A stretch of 37,626 bases of DNA, taken from the NCBI RefSeq assembly GCF_035712445.1, contig NZ_DASTAT010000023.1, forward strand, positions 1 to 37,626, read 5' to 3'. The notes beneath the pieces are model-generated. The model did not search any database. It saw only the letters and a program-made list of their open reading frames with translations, and was not told where the DNA came from. Source of the DNA: Oligoflexus sp. (GTDB lineage Bacteria; Bdellovibrionota_B; Oligoflexia; Oligoflexales; Oligoflexaceae). Below are positions 9,607-18,135 of this stretch, in pieces. The position numbers were made by a program, and so were the translations under genes. The stretch's first letter is position 1. Every line of letters starts with the position of its first letter.

Positions 9607-10689
9607 TTGTCAAAAAAAGCCGGTCGGCCCAAGGGAACGGACCTTCAGTCAGTGCAGAAAACCGATCAAGTTATCACAAACAAGCTAAGGCAAAGTCCAG
9701 GCACGAACCCGACCGCCTTTCTTGCCGAAAAGCTTGGCCTTTCTCGCCAGGCAGTTCTTGCCCGCCTCAATCGGCTTTTGGATTCGGGCATACTGAGAGC
9801 TGAAGGCAAAGGCAAAGGCCGAATCTATTTCGTCTCAGAAGCACTTCCGGTCGAGCCTCTCGTTCTACTGCCTGTTCAAGAACTTGCCAAACTCGGTGAA
9901 GATGAAATATTCAAACGTCACATCAGTGAAAGGATACAGTCCCTCGCACCTCATAACAAAGGTCTCTATTCAAGGCAGCAGTATGCCCTGACCGAGATTT
10001 TGAACAATGTCATTGATCACTCGCAGGCGAGTCAGTTTCTTGTCCGTGCTTATCCGAGCGAAAACGGAGAAAGTGTAATCCTTGAAGTTGAAGACAACGG
10101 CCGCGGAATATTTGACTCCATAAAGTCCTACTTTCATCTCCAGGACTATTGGGAAGCCATCGGTGAGCTGGCAAAAGGTAAAAGGACAACAGACCCGACC
10201 CGACATGCAGGAGAAGGCCTTTTCTTCTCGGCGCGCATGGCTGATTTTTTTGAAATTGAAGCTAATTCTTTAAGATATCAATACTCATCAGAGCAGGACG
10301 ATTGGAGTTTCGGCGCTAGCCCTCGGCAAACCGGAAGCCTCGTGCGACTGACTACGCAAATCAGCAATCAAAGAGTTCCACAGGATGTCTTTGAAAAATA
10401 CACGAATGACTATAGCTTTGATCAAAAATCACCCAGGCTTGCAAATCCCTATATAATAAACCTTCCCCCAGGACATCTACCCTCCCGGTCGGAAGCGAAA
10501 AAGATCCTGGCTGGAGCAGAAGACTTTACCAGCATAGTCATGGATTTTAAGGGGGTGGAGTCGATAGGTCAGGGATTTGCGGACGAGGTCTTCCGTGTTT
10601 TCAAGACAGCTCATCCCAATATTGAGATCGAGGTGAAAAATGCATCAGCGTTCGTACAGCGAATGATCGCGCATGTACAAAGGGGCTAG
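9607..10689 (+). CDS. One-component regulator: winged HTH, HATPase and STAS-like (DUF4325) domains
   Basis: This 360-residue protein joins three parts. Residues about 20-75 form a winged helix-turn-helix (NPTAFLAEKLGLSRQAVLARLNRLLDSGILRAEGKGKGRIYFV). Residues about 115-250 form a GHKL ATPase with N-box E130, N134, D137 and H138, G1 DNGRGI (163-168) and G2 GEGLFF (202-207). Residues about 285-355 form a STAS-like DUF4325 segment (VMDFKGVESIGQGFADEVFRVF). There is no phosphoacceptor His domain, so it is not a classical sensor kinase; it recalls anti-sigma-factor kinase and antagonist domains on one DNA-binding chain. The N-terminal AGRPKG resembles an AT-hook core. The start is TTG, supported by GGAGGG. 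Base composition is lower in GC than the neighbours, consistent with transfer. The likely target is the repeat region just upstream (inference). The oxidase pseudogene starts two bases after its stop. Confidence 0.85.
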   Translation: MSKKAGRPKGTDLQSVQKTDQVITNKLRQSPGTNPTAFLAEKLGLSRQAVLARLNRLLDSGILRAEGKGKGRIYFVSEALPVEPLVLLPVQELAKLGEDEIFKRHISERIQSLAPHNKGLYSRQQYALTEILNNVIDHSQASQFLVRAYPSENGESVILEVEDNGRGIFDSIKSYFHLQDYWEAIGELAKGKRTTDPTRHAGEGLFFSARMADFFEIEANSLRYQYSSEQDDWSFGASPRQTGSLVRLTTQISNQRVPQDVFEKYTNDYSFDQKSPRLANPYIINLPPGHLPSRSEAKKILAGAEDFTSIVMDFKGVESIGQGFADEVFRVFKTAHPNIEIEVKNASAFVQRMIAHVQRG

Positions 10690-10691
10690 AG

Positions 10692-11858
10692 ATGACCACG
10701 TTCCGTAAGGGCCAGATGCCAGCCTTCTCCATTTTTTTCTGCCTCATCGTCCTAATGGCCTTTTCCCACAGCTGGGCGAGTCAGGCTCGTCCTGTGGTGA
10801 ATGACATCACAAGACTGAATCCCATCCAGGTGGATATCAAACGTGCCGTTCGAAATCCCAAAGGTCCGATATCCATTGGTGGAGGCCGCTTCAGTATGGG
10901 CGGTCAGACAGCAACGGACAACGCCCTGCAGATCGATATGCGGACATTCAACAGGATTCTCAAGCTCGATCCGGAAAAACGCACGATCACAGTTCAGGCC
11001 GGCATTCGCTGGCGCGACATACAGGAAGAAATCGACAAGCACAATCTCGCCATTCGGATCATGCAAACCTATTCCAACTTCACCGTCGGCGGCTCGCTGA
11101 GCGTCAATGCCCATGGGCGGTATATCGGCGAGGGACCGCTGGTTCGTTCGGTGGACTCCATTAAAATCGTACGGGCGGATAGTAATGAGGTGACGGCCTC
11201 GCCGACCGTGAATACCTGCACAACGGGGATCTCTATCCACCCGCGTATGATGAGGTCGGGCTTGAAACCTGGGTCAGAACGGACAAGCCGCTGACCGTGA
11301 ATGCGAGACTGATTCCCCGTGACCAGAAATACTGGCTTGAGCCCAACGTCATTTCCGCCATTTCCTCATTACCCTTCGGCGCTGAATTAAGGTCAAAGGT
11401 TCTGGACCCCTTGGTCAAATCCAAGGAGCTGGTGGTCTGGCGCAACCATGAAGCAAGCTACGACGTCGGGCAGTTGGAACCCGTAACGCCCCGCCTCGTT
11501 TTCACCTATGTTCTTCAGGAATATTTTATCCCCGTGGATCAATTCGATGCCTTTGTTCCCAGCCTTGCGAGGATCTTTCAAAAGCATTCGGTCAATGTCA
11601 TCAATGTTTCGATACGGCATGCGCTGCCCGATCCCGGCACGCTGTTGGCCTGGGCACCGAAGGAAGCTTTTTCTTTTGTCGTCTACTGATGAAGCCCTGA
11701 CGGTCGGAGGGTCCTATTACTTGCCCTACCAGATTCACGCGAAAGCGGAGCAATTTCAGAAGGCCTATCCTGGTCATCGGAAGTTTTTCGAGCTCAAGAG
11801 ACAGCTTGATCCAACCAATAAGTTTCGCAACAAGCTTTGGGATGCTTATTTTAACTGA
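10692..11858 (+). pseudogene. Exported FAD-binding oxidase, inactivated by two internal deletions
   Basis: The reading frame begins with a signal-like segment (AFSIFFCLIVLMAFSHSWAS) and an FAD-binding PCMH-type domain (ISIGGGRFSMGGQT, then TYSNFTVGGSLSVNAHGRYIGEGPLVRSVDSIKIV). Near 11205-11216 the coding sequence jumps frame to EYLHNGDLYPPAYDEVGLETWVRTDKPLTVNARLIPRDQKYWLEP, skipping the rest of the FAD domain, which should be tens of residues or more. A second jump near 11688 (FSFVVY to DEALTVGGSYYLPYQIHAKAEQF...) returns to the original frame and ends in LDPTNKFRNKLWDAYFN, a typical end for this family. Homologous sequence in three successive frames with missing blocks indicates deletions rather than single-base slips. 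It directly follows the regulator at 9607 and may have been its partner. Confidence 0.8.
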
Positions 11859-11908
11859 GTTGGGATGGGATAGGCTTGCCTAAGCGCGTCAAATGTATGA
11901 CACGCAGA

Positions 11909-11924
11909 TGTTCCACGTGAAACA
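11909..11924. other. parS: parS-like ParB binding site
   Basis: TGTTCCACGTGAAACA matches the broadly conserved chromosomal parS consensus TGTTNCACGTGAAACA at every fixed position. It is flanked by A and T, which extend it to an 18-base near-palindrome (11908-11925). It lies in the 176-base gap between the oxidase pseudogene and rph, outside any gene. Chromosomal parS sites cluster near the replication origin, so this window is probably in the origin-proximal part of the chromosome; no parA, parB or dnaA gene is present here. Confidence 0.8.
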
Positions 11925-12002
11925 TGCCGCACTTATCCTGTAAACACATTCTCTGGCAAGGCTTTCAGAAGACTGAAGAACGGAAACTTCGGCGGGAAGC
12001 CC

Positions 12003-12023
12003 TCCCGGCCGCATGAGCCGGGA
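12003..12023 (-). terminator. GC-rich hairpin after rph
   Basis: TCCCGGC and GCCGGGA form a perfect seven-base-pair stem around a seven-base loop, 12 bases past the rph stop on the minus strand. There is no T-run after it, so it could be an RNA 3'-end structure or an atypical terminator rather than a classical intrinsic one. Confidence 0.35.
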
Positions 12024-12034
12024 ATGCATGGGGA

Positions 12035-12769
12035 TTAGGTCTCAACCGTATGTCCGTCAGCGGCCTCATGCAGAAGCTCGAAGACAGGTTTGAGGGCTGC
12101 ATCAGCCGCGTCGAGGATCGCATTGATATCATGCCGGCTGAACGAGGCGCGTTCAGCAGTTCCCTGGATTTCCAGAAAACGACCGCTCTGGGTCATCACC
12201 ACATTCATATCGAGGTCCGCGGTGCTGTCCTCCTGATAATCGAGGTCCACGAGGGTCTCACCGTCCCGCAGGCCGACGGAAACCGCAGCAACGGCATCAG
12301 TCAGAGGATTTTCATGCAAACGGCCACTGCGGAGGAGTTTGTCCACCGCGATCTTGAGAGCGACATAGGTCCCGGTGATGGACGCCGTCCGTGTTCCACC
12401 ATCAGCCTGAATGACATCACAGTCGATGTTGAAGGTCAGATCCGCACATTTCGTCAGGTCGATCACCCCGCGGAGGGAGCGACCGATCAGCCGCTGAATC
12501 TCCTGCGAACGTCCTGAAGGTGCCGGTCTTTCACGACGGGTGCGGCTCTCGGTGGCGCCGGGCAGCATGCCGTACTCGGCCGTCAGCCAGCCCTGGGCCG
12601 GGCTTGAATTTCTGAGAAAGGAAGGGATGCCCTCCTCCACACAGACTGTACAGATCACTCGGGTTTCTCCGTACTCGATCAAAACCGAGCCCGTGGCATT
12701 TTTTGTATAGTTGGGTGTGATCCGAAGCGGACGCATTTGATCCGAGGATCGACCATCATGACGCAACAT
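12035..12769 (-). CDS. rph: Ribonuclease PH
   Basis: This is a phosphorolytic 3'-5' exoribonuclease that trims tRNA 3' ends. The product is about 244 residues, the normal size. It has RHDGRSSDQMRPLRI at the N-terminus, the conserved EYGMLPGATESRTRRERPAPSGRSQEIQRLIGRSLR block that lines the RNA and phosphate site, and CDVIQADGGTRTASITG further on. I chose the ATG at 12769 (MLRHDGR) because a GGA lies at Shine-Dalgarno distance and homologues begin here; ATG at 12781 and TTG at 12784 would add four or five residues. It is transcribed away from secA and the tail-anchored gene, last in a long minus-strand series. Confidence 0.95.
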   Translation of the reverse strand: MLRHDGRSSDQMRPLRITPNYTKNATGSVLIEYGETRVICTVCVEEGIPSFLRNSSPAQGWLTAEYGMLPGATESRTRRERPAPSGRSQEIQRLIGRSLRGVIDLTKCADLTFNIDCDVIQADGGTRTASITGTYVALKIAVDKLLRSGRLHENPLTDAVAAVSVGLRDGETLVDLDYQEDSTADLDMNVVMTQSGRFLEIQGTAERASFSRHDINAILDAADAALKPVFELLHEAADGHTVET

Positions 12770-12837
12770 AATATTTTCCATCAATGATCGTGTGAATGAG
12801 AAGAGACACAGGAAGGACTTTACTTAGCGGACGGACG

Positions 12838-12863
12838 CTGGAAAAGGCAAGAACCTTTTCCAG
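12838..12863. repeat. Perfect 10-bp inverted repeat (hairpin) between the tail-anchored gene and rph
   Basis: CTGGAAAAGG (12838-12847) and CCTTTTCCAG (12854-12863) pair fully around a CAAGAA loop. It lies in the roughly 117-base gap between the two minus-strand genes. On that strand no T-run follows the stem, so it is not a standard terminator; it could be an mRNA processing or stabilising structure or an operator. Confidence 0.6.
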
Positions 12864-12886
12864 AGGGAAAAAGCCTGGAAATTTGC

Positions 12887-13303
12887 TCACTCGCTCAGAA
12901 GAAGATAAGCCAGAAGCCCGACCAGGATCAGGGCCAGAATACCGATCACTGTTTGTTTCATGGGCATATTCTCGGACAATCGCCACCAGGACATATCCCG
13001 GAGTTCGTTCTCCTGCGAAATAGGCTGCTCATCGGATACTTCAAGAGGTTTGGGTGCGCGGAGCGGCGATTCACCGCTCACAGCGCGGGGCATATCCTCG
13101 CCCAGTGCTTCCTTGATGGCTTCACTCGGAATCAGCTGGGTCAGGGTTGGCTCGTCGTAACCCACAAAGGCCGTTTTCGCAAAACGCGCCGAAGCAGGCT
13201 TCGCATGGGGAAAGGCCTCGTCCACGGCATGGTGAACCTGAACGAGGATGCGGGATACAACGACTTCATGGTCAGCAGGAGTAAAATCAAATACGCGATG
13301 CAC
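12887..13303 (-). CDS. C-terminally anchored membrane protein of unknown function
   Basis: The 138-residue product has a soluble, Pro-rich and acidic body and a single hydrophobic segment at the extreme C-terminus (QTVIGILALILVGLLAYLLLSE), the layout of a tail-anchored inner-membrane protein facing the cytoplasm. The GTG start is supported by GAGGTG six bases upstream. It lies 35 bases after the secA stop on the same strand, so it is probably cotranscribed with secA. I recognise no family. It could be a membrane-tethered accessory factor, but there is no direct evidence for a link to secretion. Confidence 0.65.
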   Translation of the reverse strand: MHRVFDFTPADHEVVVSRILVQVHHAVDEAFPHAKPASARFAKTAFVGYDEPTLTQLIPSEAIKEALGEDMPRAVSGESPLRAPKPLEVSDEQPISQENELRDMSWWRLSENMPMKQTVIGILALILVGLLAYLLLSE

Positions 13304-13338
13304 GAGTTCACCTCATGGGAGGAATCGTTCTTCGCCTA

Positions 13339-15975
13339 TTATACTCCAGTTTCGCCGCTCAAACGACCGTGACACTTTTTGTACTTCTGACCCGAACCAC
13401 AGGGGCAAGGGTCGTTGCGGCCGATTTTTTCCTGGTCGCGGCGCACAGTTTCCGCACTGCGAGCTGCGCTTGTATCACGACTGCCGTGATAAATCATGCC
13501 GTCGCCATCACCCAACTCCCCGGTATTGCCCTGGGCATTGGCAGTCGCAGCGTGGGCATCAGGATGCACGAAGTTCAGCTGGGATTCATCAGGCTCGGCA
13601 ACCTGGGGCGCGTCTTCATATTGGATTTCAGGAGGCGGCATGCGGATCAGGGCCAGCACGGTCTCGTCTTCGATCCGAACCATAAGGCTTTCAAACATCT
13701 TGAAGGCCTCTTTTTTATACTCCTGCAAAGGATCGCGTTGACCGTAACCGCGGAGGCGCACGGAATCCTGCAGGGTTTCCATCGAACGCAGATGCTCTTT
13801 CCAGCTCTGATCAATGATTTGCAGGTAAACGTAAGCTTCGATGCGTTTCATCAGCTCATCGCCGACCTTCTCGCGCTTGCTGTTATAAGCCGCCATCACC
13901 TGATCATGGATGGGTTCGATCAGGCCAGTGACCGAGGTTTCCCCGGCATTCAGCTTCGCCACATCGAAATCAATGTGGAATTCAGTCTGCAGTTCCTTGG
14001 CCACCGCGGCCATATCCCATTCTTTGGCTGCCGATGTTTCCGGCGAATACTTGCTCAGAATGCCTTCGGCGACGCTGCGGACCGCATCGCTCATGAAGGC
14101 CGTATCGATCGCGCCTTCCAGAATCTTCCGGCGACGCGCGTAAACCACCTGACGCTGCTGGTTCATGACGTCGTCATATTCCAGAACGTGCTTACGCGAC
14201 GAGAAGTTCTGCTCTTCCACGCGGCGCTGGGCTTTCTCGATGGCCCGGGTCACCATAGGCGAAACGATGGCTTCGCCTTCTTTCATGCCGAGGCGGCCCA
14301 TGATAGCCGAGAGTCGGTCCGATGCGAAGATCCGCATCAGATCATCTTCCAGCGAAAGATAGAACTTCGTACGGCCGGGGTCACCCTGACGACCGGAACG
14401 ACCGCGGAGCTGGTTATCAATACGCCGCGATTCGTGGCGTTCGGTACCGATCACATAAAGGCCACCGAGTTCCCGCACACCCTCGCCGAGCACGATATCC
14501 GTACCGCGGCCGGCCATGTTCGTGGAAATCGTAACGTTCCCGCGTTGACCCGCGTTGGCGATGATCGTCGCTTCACGGCTGTGGTTCTTGGCGTTCAGGA
14601 TTTCATGCGGAATATTGCGTTTGCGCAAAAGACTCGACAAAAGCTCGGACTTCTCGACGGAAACCGTACCGACGAGAACGGGCTGGCCGCGTTTCTGAGC
14701 GGTCGCGATCTCATCGGCGATCAACTCGAACTTCTCACGCGCAGTCCGATAAACCTCGTCCTGCTCATCCTTACGAATCAGCGTGCGGTTGGTCGGGATC
14801 ACGACTACGTCGAGGTTATAGATCTTTTTGAATTCGACCGCTTCCGTATCCGCAGTACCGGTCATGCCCGAGAGTTTTTTATAGAGGCGGAAGAAGTTCT
14901 GGAAGGTGATGGTGGCCAGGACCTGGGTCTCGTTTTCGACCTGAAGGTGTTCCTTGGCTTCCAGCGCACCGTGCAGACCGTCGCTATAGCGCCGGCCGGG
15001 CATCAGACGACCTGTGAATTCGTCGACGATCACGACCTTGTTGTCGCGCACCACGTAATCGACGTCTTTTTTGAAGATAACGTGCGCTTTCAAAGCCTGC
15101 TGCACATGGTGCAGATATTCGATGTTGTGCGGATCGTAGAGGTTATCGACGTTCAGGCGTTTTTCCAGCTTGCTGATGCCGTCTTCCGTCAGCGAGATCG
15201 ACCGCGATTTCTCGTCGACGATGTAATCGCTGTCCTTCTGCAGACCAGGAATCGTGGCATTCACCTTCACGTAAAGGCCGGTATTGGTCTCCGAAGGGCC
15301 GGAGATGATCAGCGGCGTCCGGGCTTCGTCGATCAGGATGGAGTCGACTTCATCGACGATACAGAAGTTATGCTCGCGCTGCACGAAGCGGGAGAGTTCG
15401 GTCTTCATGTTATCGCGCAGGTAATCGAAGCCGAATTCATTGTTGGTACCGTAGGTCACGTCCGCGAAATAAGCGTCGCGGCGCTGCTGATCGGTCAGAC
15501 CATGCACGATCAAACCGGTGGTCAGGCCGAGGAAGTCGTAAAGCTTGCCCATTTGCGCGGAGTCGCGGGAGGCGAGGTAGTCGTTGACTGTCACGACGTG
15601 AACGCCTTTGCCGGCGAGCGCGTTCAAATAAACCGGCGCCGTCGCTGTCAGCGTTTTACCTTCACCAGTCTTCATCTCCGAGATGCGGCCTTCATGCAAA
15701 GCGAGGCCACCGACCAGCTGCACATCGAAGTGCCGCATGTTCAGGACCCGGAACGCCGCTTCACGCACCACAGCGAAAGCCTCAGGCGCCAGGGCATCGA
15801 GGGTTTCTCCCTTGCCGAGGCGATCCTTGAATTCCTGTGTCTTGGCGCGCAAGGCGTCATCACTCAAGGCCTTCATGGAAGGTTCAAGCGCGTTGATCTG
15901 TTGCACGATACCCTGGTATCGCTTCACTTCCCGATCGTTTTTCGTACCGAAGACCTTACGAGCCAGACTTAACAT
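13339..15975 (-). CDS. secA: Preprotein translocase ATPase SecA
   Basis: SecA drives secretory proteins through SecYEG by ATP hydrolysis. The start [20 protein letters not shown] at 15975 is the family start; the frame stays open upstream but that extension is not SecA-like. The 878 residues include the DEAD motor with [20 protein letters not shown] (Walker A), [20 protein letters not shown] (Walker B), [19 protein letters not shown] and the NMAGRGTDI motif. The C-terminal tail [18 protein letters not shown] is the zinc-binding SecB-interacting motif, so a SecB-dependent pathway is likely. A long open frame on the opposite strand (13315-15972) is a mirror of this gene's codon use. Confidence 0.98.
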   Translation of the reverse strand: MLSLARKVFGTKNDREVKRYQGIVQQINALEPSMKALSDDALRAKTQEFKDRLGKGETLDALAPEAFAVVREAAFRVLNMRHFDVQLVGGLALHEGRISEMKTGEGKTLTATAPVYLNALAGKGVHVVTVNDYLASRDSAQMGKLYDFLGLTTGLIVHGLTDQQRRDAYFADVTYGTNNEFGFDYLRDNMKTELSRFVQREHNFCIVDEVDSILIDEARTPLIISGPSETNTGLYVKVNATIPGLQKDSDYIVDEKSRSISLTEDGISKLEKRLNVDNLYDPHNIEYLHHVQQALKAHVIFKKDVDYVVRDNKVVIVDEFTGRLMPGRRYSDGLHGALEAKEHLQVENETQVLATITFQNFFRLYKKLSGMTGTADTEAVEFKKIYNLDVVVIPTNRTLIRKDEQDEVYRTAREKFELIADEIATAQKRGQPVLVGTVSVEKSELLSSLLRKRNIPHEILNAKNHSREATIIANAGQRGNVTISTNMAGRGTDIVLGEGVRELGGLYVIGTERHESRRIDNQLRGRSGRQGDPGRTKFYLSLEDDLMRIFASDRLSAIMGRLGMKEGEAIVSPMVTRAIEKAQRRVEEQNFSSRKHVLEYDDVMNQQRQVVYARRRKILEGAIDTAFMSDAVRSVAEGILSKYSPETSAAKEWDMAAVAKELQTEFHIDFDVAKLNAGETSVTGLIEPIHDQVMAAYNSKREKVGDELMKRIEAYVYLQIIDQSWKEHLRSMETLQDSVRLRGYGQRDPLQEYKKEAFKMFESLMVRIEDETVLALIRMPPPEIQYEDAPQVAEPDESQLNFVHPDAHAATANAQGNTGELGDGDGMIYHGSRDTSAARSAETVRRDQEKIGRNDPCPCGSGQKYKKCHGRLSGETGV

Positions 15976-16199
15976 GGTATGATCCGCTTGTGCATGAATT
16001 GTAAGTGTGACCTGACTGCATTCTGCGTACAAAAATGATCCCGCGAACTGCGCAAGAATGCCCAGACAAGTCGAAGAGTATAACCCCAAAAAGCCGAATG
16101 CGGAATGCTTTTCCGAGCCCAAGCCCAGCCCTGGCCCGCGCCTCCGCAGTCTGCGAAAGCACCGCCTTGCTGGCCCTGTGATGGATCAGCCTCGATTCG

Positions 16200-17153
16200 T
16201 TAGTTCAAGTTAAGGATAAATTTGCGCGGGTCAACGGCGTTGCCGTTTAAAATTACTTCGTAGTGGCAATGGGGACCTGTTGTGCGGCCTGACATACCCA
16301 CCGTAGCTATCTGCTCGCCACGACTGATCTTCTGTCCCGGCTGCACGAGATTCTCGGCGTTATGACCGTAGCGGGATACTACACCGAAGCCATGCGCGAT
16401 CATGATGAAATTTCCAAAGCCATCCTTCACGCCCGAGAAAATCACCACGCCATCGGCGGGCGCATAGATCGGGGTGCCAATAGGTGCGGCAATGTCGAGG
16501 CCCATGTGCACATCACGATCGCCTGTAAAAGGCGAGGTGCGAGACCCGAATCCTGAGGTGATCCACCCATCCACCGGGGTGACGGAGGGCACCGAGGCCA
16601 GAAGCGAACGCTGCTGGCTCAGAGTCGAGAGCAGCTTCTGCAGACGGAGCGCATTCTGATTGGCATTGCTGCCGATAGTTTTCATTTTCTCAAAAGCAGT
16701 GCGGAACATCAGGCGATCGAGGTCGATGCCGAGCGGCAGATGCTGCGAATCCTGGGGATCAATCACCGATTCCTGACGGACATGATGATATTCCTGAGGC
16801 GTCAGGGGACCAATGCCGGTCCGCGTGCTGAAGCGTTTGACTTTGAGTTGTGTCAATTCACCGAGTTTTTCGCTGTAATCCTGAACACGTTGCAAAGAGC
16901 GCTTCACTTCTTCGAGGTTGCTCAGAAGAAGCTGCGCTTCGCCACGAAGGCCCTGATTTTCGGCAGCGATCTTTTGATAGGATTCGCGCAGGCCGCGCAG
17001 CTGGGTATAGTCATAGATCAGATAACCGAGCAGCATGGAGCCCAGGAAAGATCCGGCGTAGAAGGCTCGCACCAAGGCCCGCGGGATTTTGATTTGCTTG
17101 GATTGCCGCGCATTCTCGGGGATGAAGACGATGGTGATTTTACGAAGAGCCAT
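16200..17153 (-). CDS. Membrane-anchored M23 family metallopeptidase
   Basis: The 317-residue protein has a short cytoplasmic N-terminus, one membrane segment (about residues 30-47), a coiled coil (about 52-100) and a periplasmic LytM/M23 domain. Zinc ligands and catalytic residues are present: H216 and D220 in HMGLD, and H295 and H297 in GPHCHYEV. It should therefore be an active peptidoglycan endopeptidase rather than a degenerate EnvC/NlpD-type activator. This membrane helix, coiled coil and M23 layout is common in enzymes acting at division or elongation sites. The start lies 10 bases after the stop of the PP2C phosphatase gene, indicating one operon. It may act on the peptide cross-links of the cell wall. 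Confidence 0.9.
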   Translation of the reverse strand: MALRKITIVFIPENARQSKQIKIPRALVRAFYAGSFLGSMLLGYLIYDYTQLRGLRESYQKIAAENQGLRGEAQLLLSNLEEVKRSLQRVQDYSEKLGELTQLKVKRFSTRTGIGPLTPQEYHHVRQESVIDPQDSQHLPLGIDLDRLMFRTAFEKMKTIGSNANQNALRLQKLLSTLSQQRSLLASVPSVTPVDGWITSGFGSRTSPFTGDRDVHMGLDIAAPIGTPIYAPADGVVIFSGVKDGFGNFIMIAHGFGVVSRYGHNAENLVQPGQKISRGEQIATVGMSGRTTGPHCHYEVILNGNAVDPRKFILNLN

Positions 17154-17163
17154 CTCTTTCCTT

Positions 17164-17916
17164 TCAGCGAACTTCTGCCATGATCAAAGTAATATTATCC
17201 TCTCCACCGCGATCATTGGCAAGGTCCACGAGTTCCGCCACCGCCGCCGTCCCGCGCTTGTTGGCGATCTGAGACAGCTCCGCGTCATTGATCTTCCCGT
17301 GAAGACCGTCGCTGCAAAGGACGAGCAGATCACCTTTCTCCAGGTGAACGCAGAGCGTGTCGACATCCTCTTCTTCCTGGTAGCCGACGCTGCGCGTGAT
17401 CACGTTCTTCAGATGATGGACTTCCGCTTCCTCCGGGGTCAGGATACCGGCGCGGACCTGTTCGTTGACCAGCGAGTGATCAAAGGTCAGCTGATAGATG
17501 AAGCCGCTGCGGACGAGATAGAAACGGCTGTCGCCGACATGCGCGCAGTACGCGTAGTCATCCACTATTTTAACCACGGTCGCCGTCGTTCCCATGCCCC
17601 GGAGGCTGGGATCTTCGAGCGAATGTTCATAGATGCGTGCGGATGCGTAGTTGATGGAGTTGGCCAAGGCATTGAGGAGAGCGGGATCGGGATGGCTTTT
17701 CACGTTTTTGGCAAGTTCCGGATCTATACGCGTGGCGACTTCGCTCTTCACCTGCTCGATGCAGATGCGGCTTGCAATCTCACCACCAGCATGACCACCC
17801 ATGCCGTCCGCGACAACAAAGAGTCCCGACTCGTTTTCCACGAGCATCGAGTCCTGATTTGTTGATCGTACGCGCCCGATGTCGGTGCGTCCGACGGCAT
17901 GCACCTTGCGTTGCAT
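17164..17916 (-). CDS. PP2C-type serine/threonine protein phosphatase
   Basis: This 250-residue metal-dependent phosphatase has all the PP2C metal-site motifs: GRVRSTNQDS, FVVADGMGGHAGGEIAS, AHVGDSRFYLVR, LVLCSDGLHGKI and GGEDNITLIM. It resembles the stand-alone bacterial Stp/PstP class that reverses Hanks-type kinase phosphorylation, though no such kinase is in the window. The ATG at 17916 has GGGAG five bases upstream; a longer frame to 17949 is less likely. It is the first gene of a pair with the M23 peptidase, hinting at phosphorylation-linked cell-wall control (inference). Confidence 0.93.
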   Translation of the reverse strand: MQRKVHAVGRTDIGRVRSTNQDSMLVENESGLFVVADGMGGHAGGEIASRICIEQVKSEVATRIDPELAKNVKSHPDPALLNALANSINYASARIYEHSLEDPSLRGMGTTATVVKIVDDYAYCAHVGDSRFYLVRSGFIYQLTFDHSLVNEQVRAGILTPEEAEVHHLKNVITRSVGYQEEEDVDTLCVHLEKGDLLVLCSDGLHGKINDAELSQIANKRGTAAVAELVDLANDRGGEDNITLIMAEVR

Positions 17917-18041
17917 GTTACTCCCGATCTGGCAGGTTAAACCCTGCACGGTCTTTCGCGATCGTACTGATCAGACTATCGGCGATTGTGGAAGGATGTT
18001 GAGGGAACTTACAGGAAAAAATTAGAGTTGCGGTAAATTTT

Positions 18042-18074
18042 AAGCCAGGCCGCTCGGGAGAGCATGCCTGGCTT
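18042..18074 (-). terminator. Hairpin terminator after the isocitrate dehydrogenase gene
   Basis: AAGCCAGGC (18042-18050) and GCCTGGCTT (18066-18074) form a perfect nine-base-pair stem, with an inner GCTC/GAGC pairing in the loop. It begins 61 bases past the idh stop on the minus strand and is followed there by AAAATTT and, further on, a run of six T residues. It likely separates the RNase J-NUDIX-idh operon from the PP2C-M23 pair. Confidence 0.6.
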
Positions 18075-18135
18075 TCTGATAAAAAGAGTGGCTGAAGCCA
18101 CGAATGTCGCGGGGCTGGAAAGCTTGGGCTCAGGC

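Noticed and set aside
9607..10689. Reading the HATPase regulator as a standard two-component sensor kinase
   Set aside because: There is no HisKA or Hpt domain and no membrane segment; the N-terminus is a DNA-binding domain and the C-terminus a STAS-like domain.
13315..15972. An 885-codon open frame on the plus strand opposite secA
   Set aside because: It mirrors the codon use of secA, has no recognisable motif and no ribosome-binding site, and secA itself is unmistakable.
17932..17947. GCAGG/CCTGC small hairpin upstream of the PP2C gene
   Set aside because: A five-base stem is too short to call a regulatory structure without conservation.
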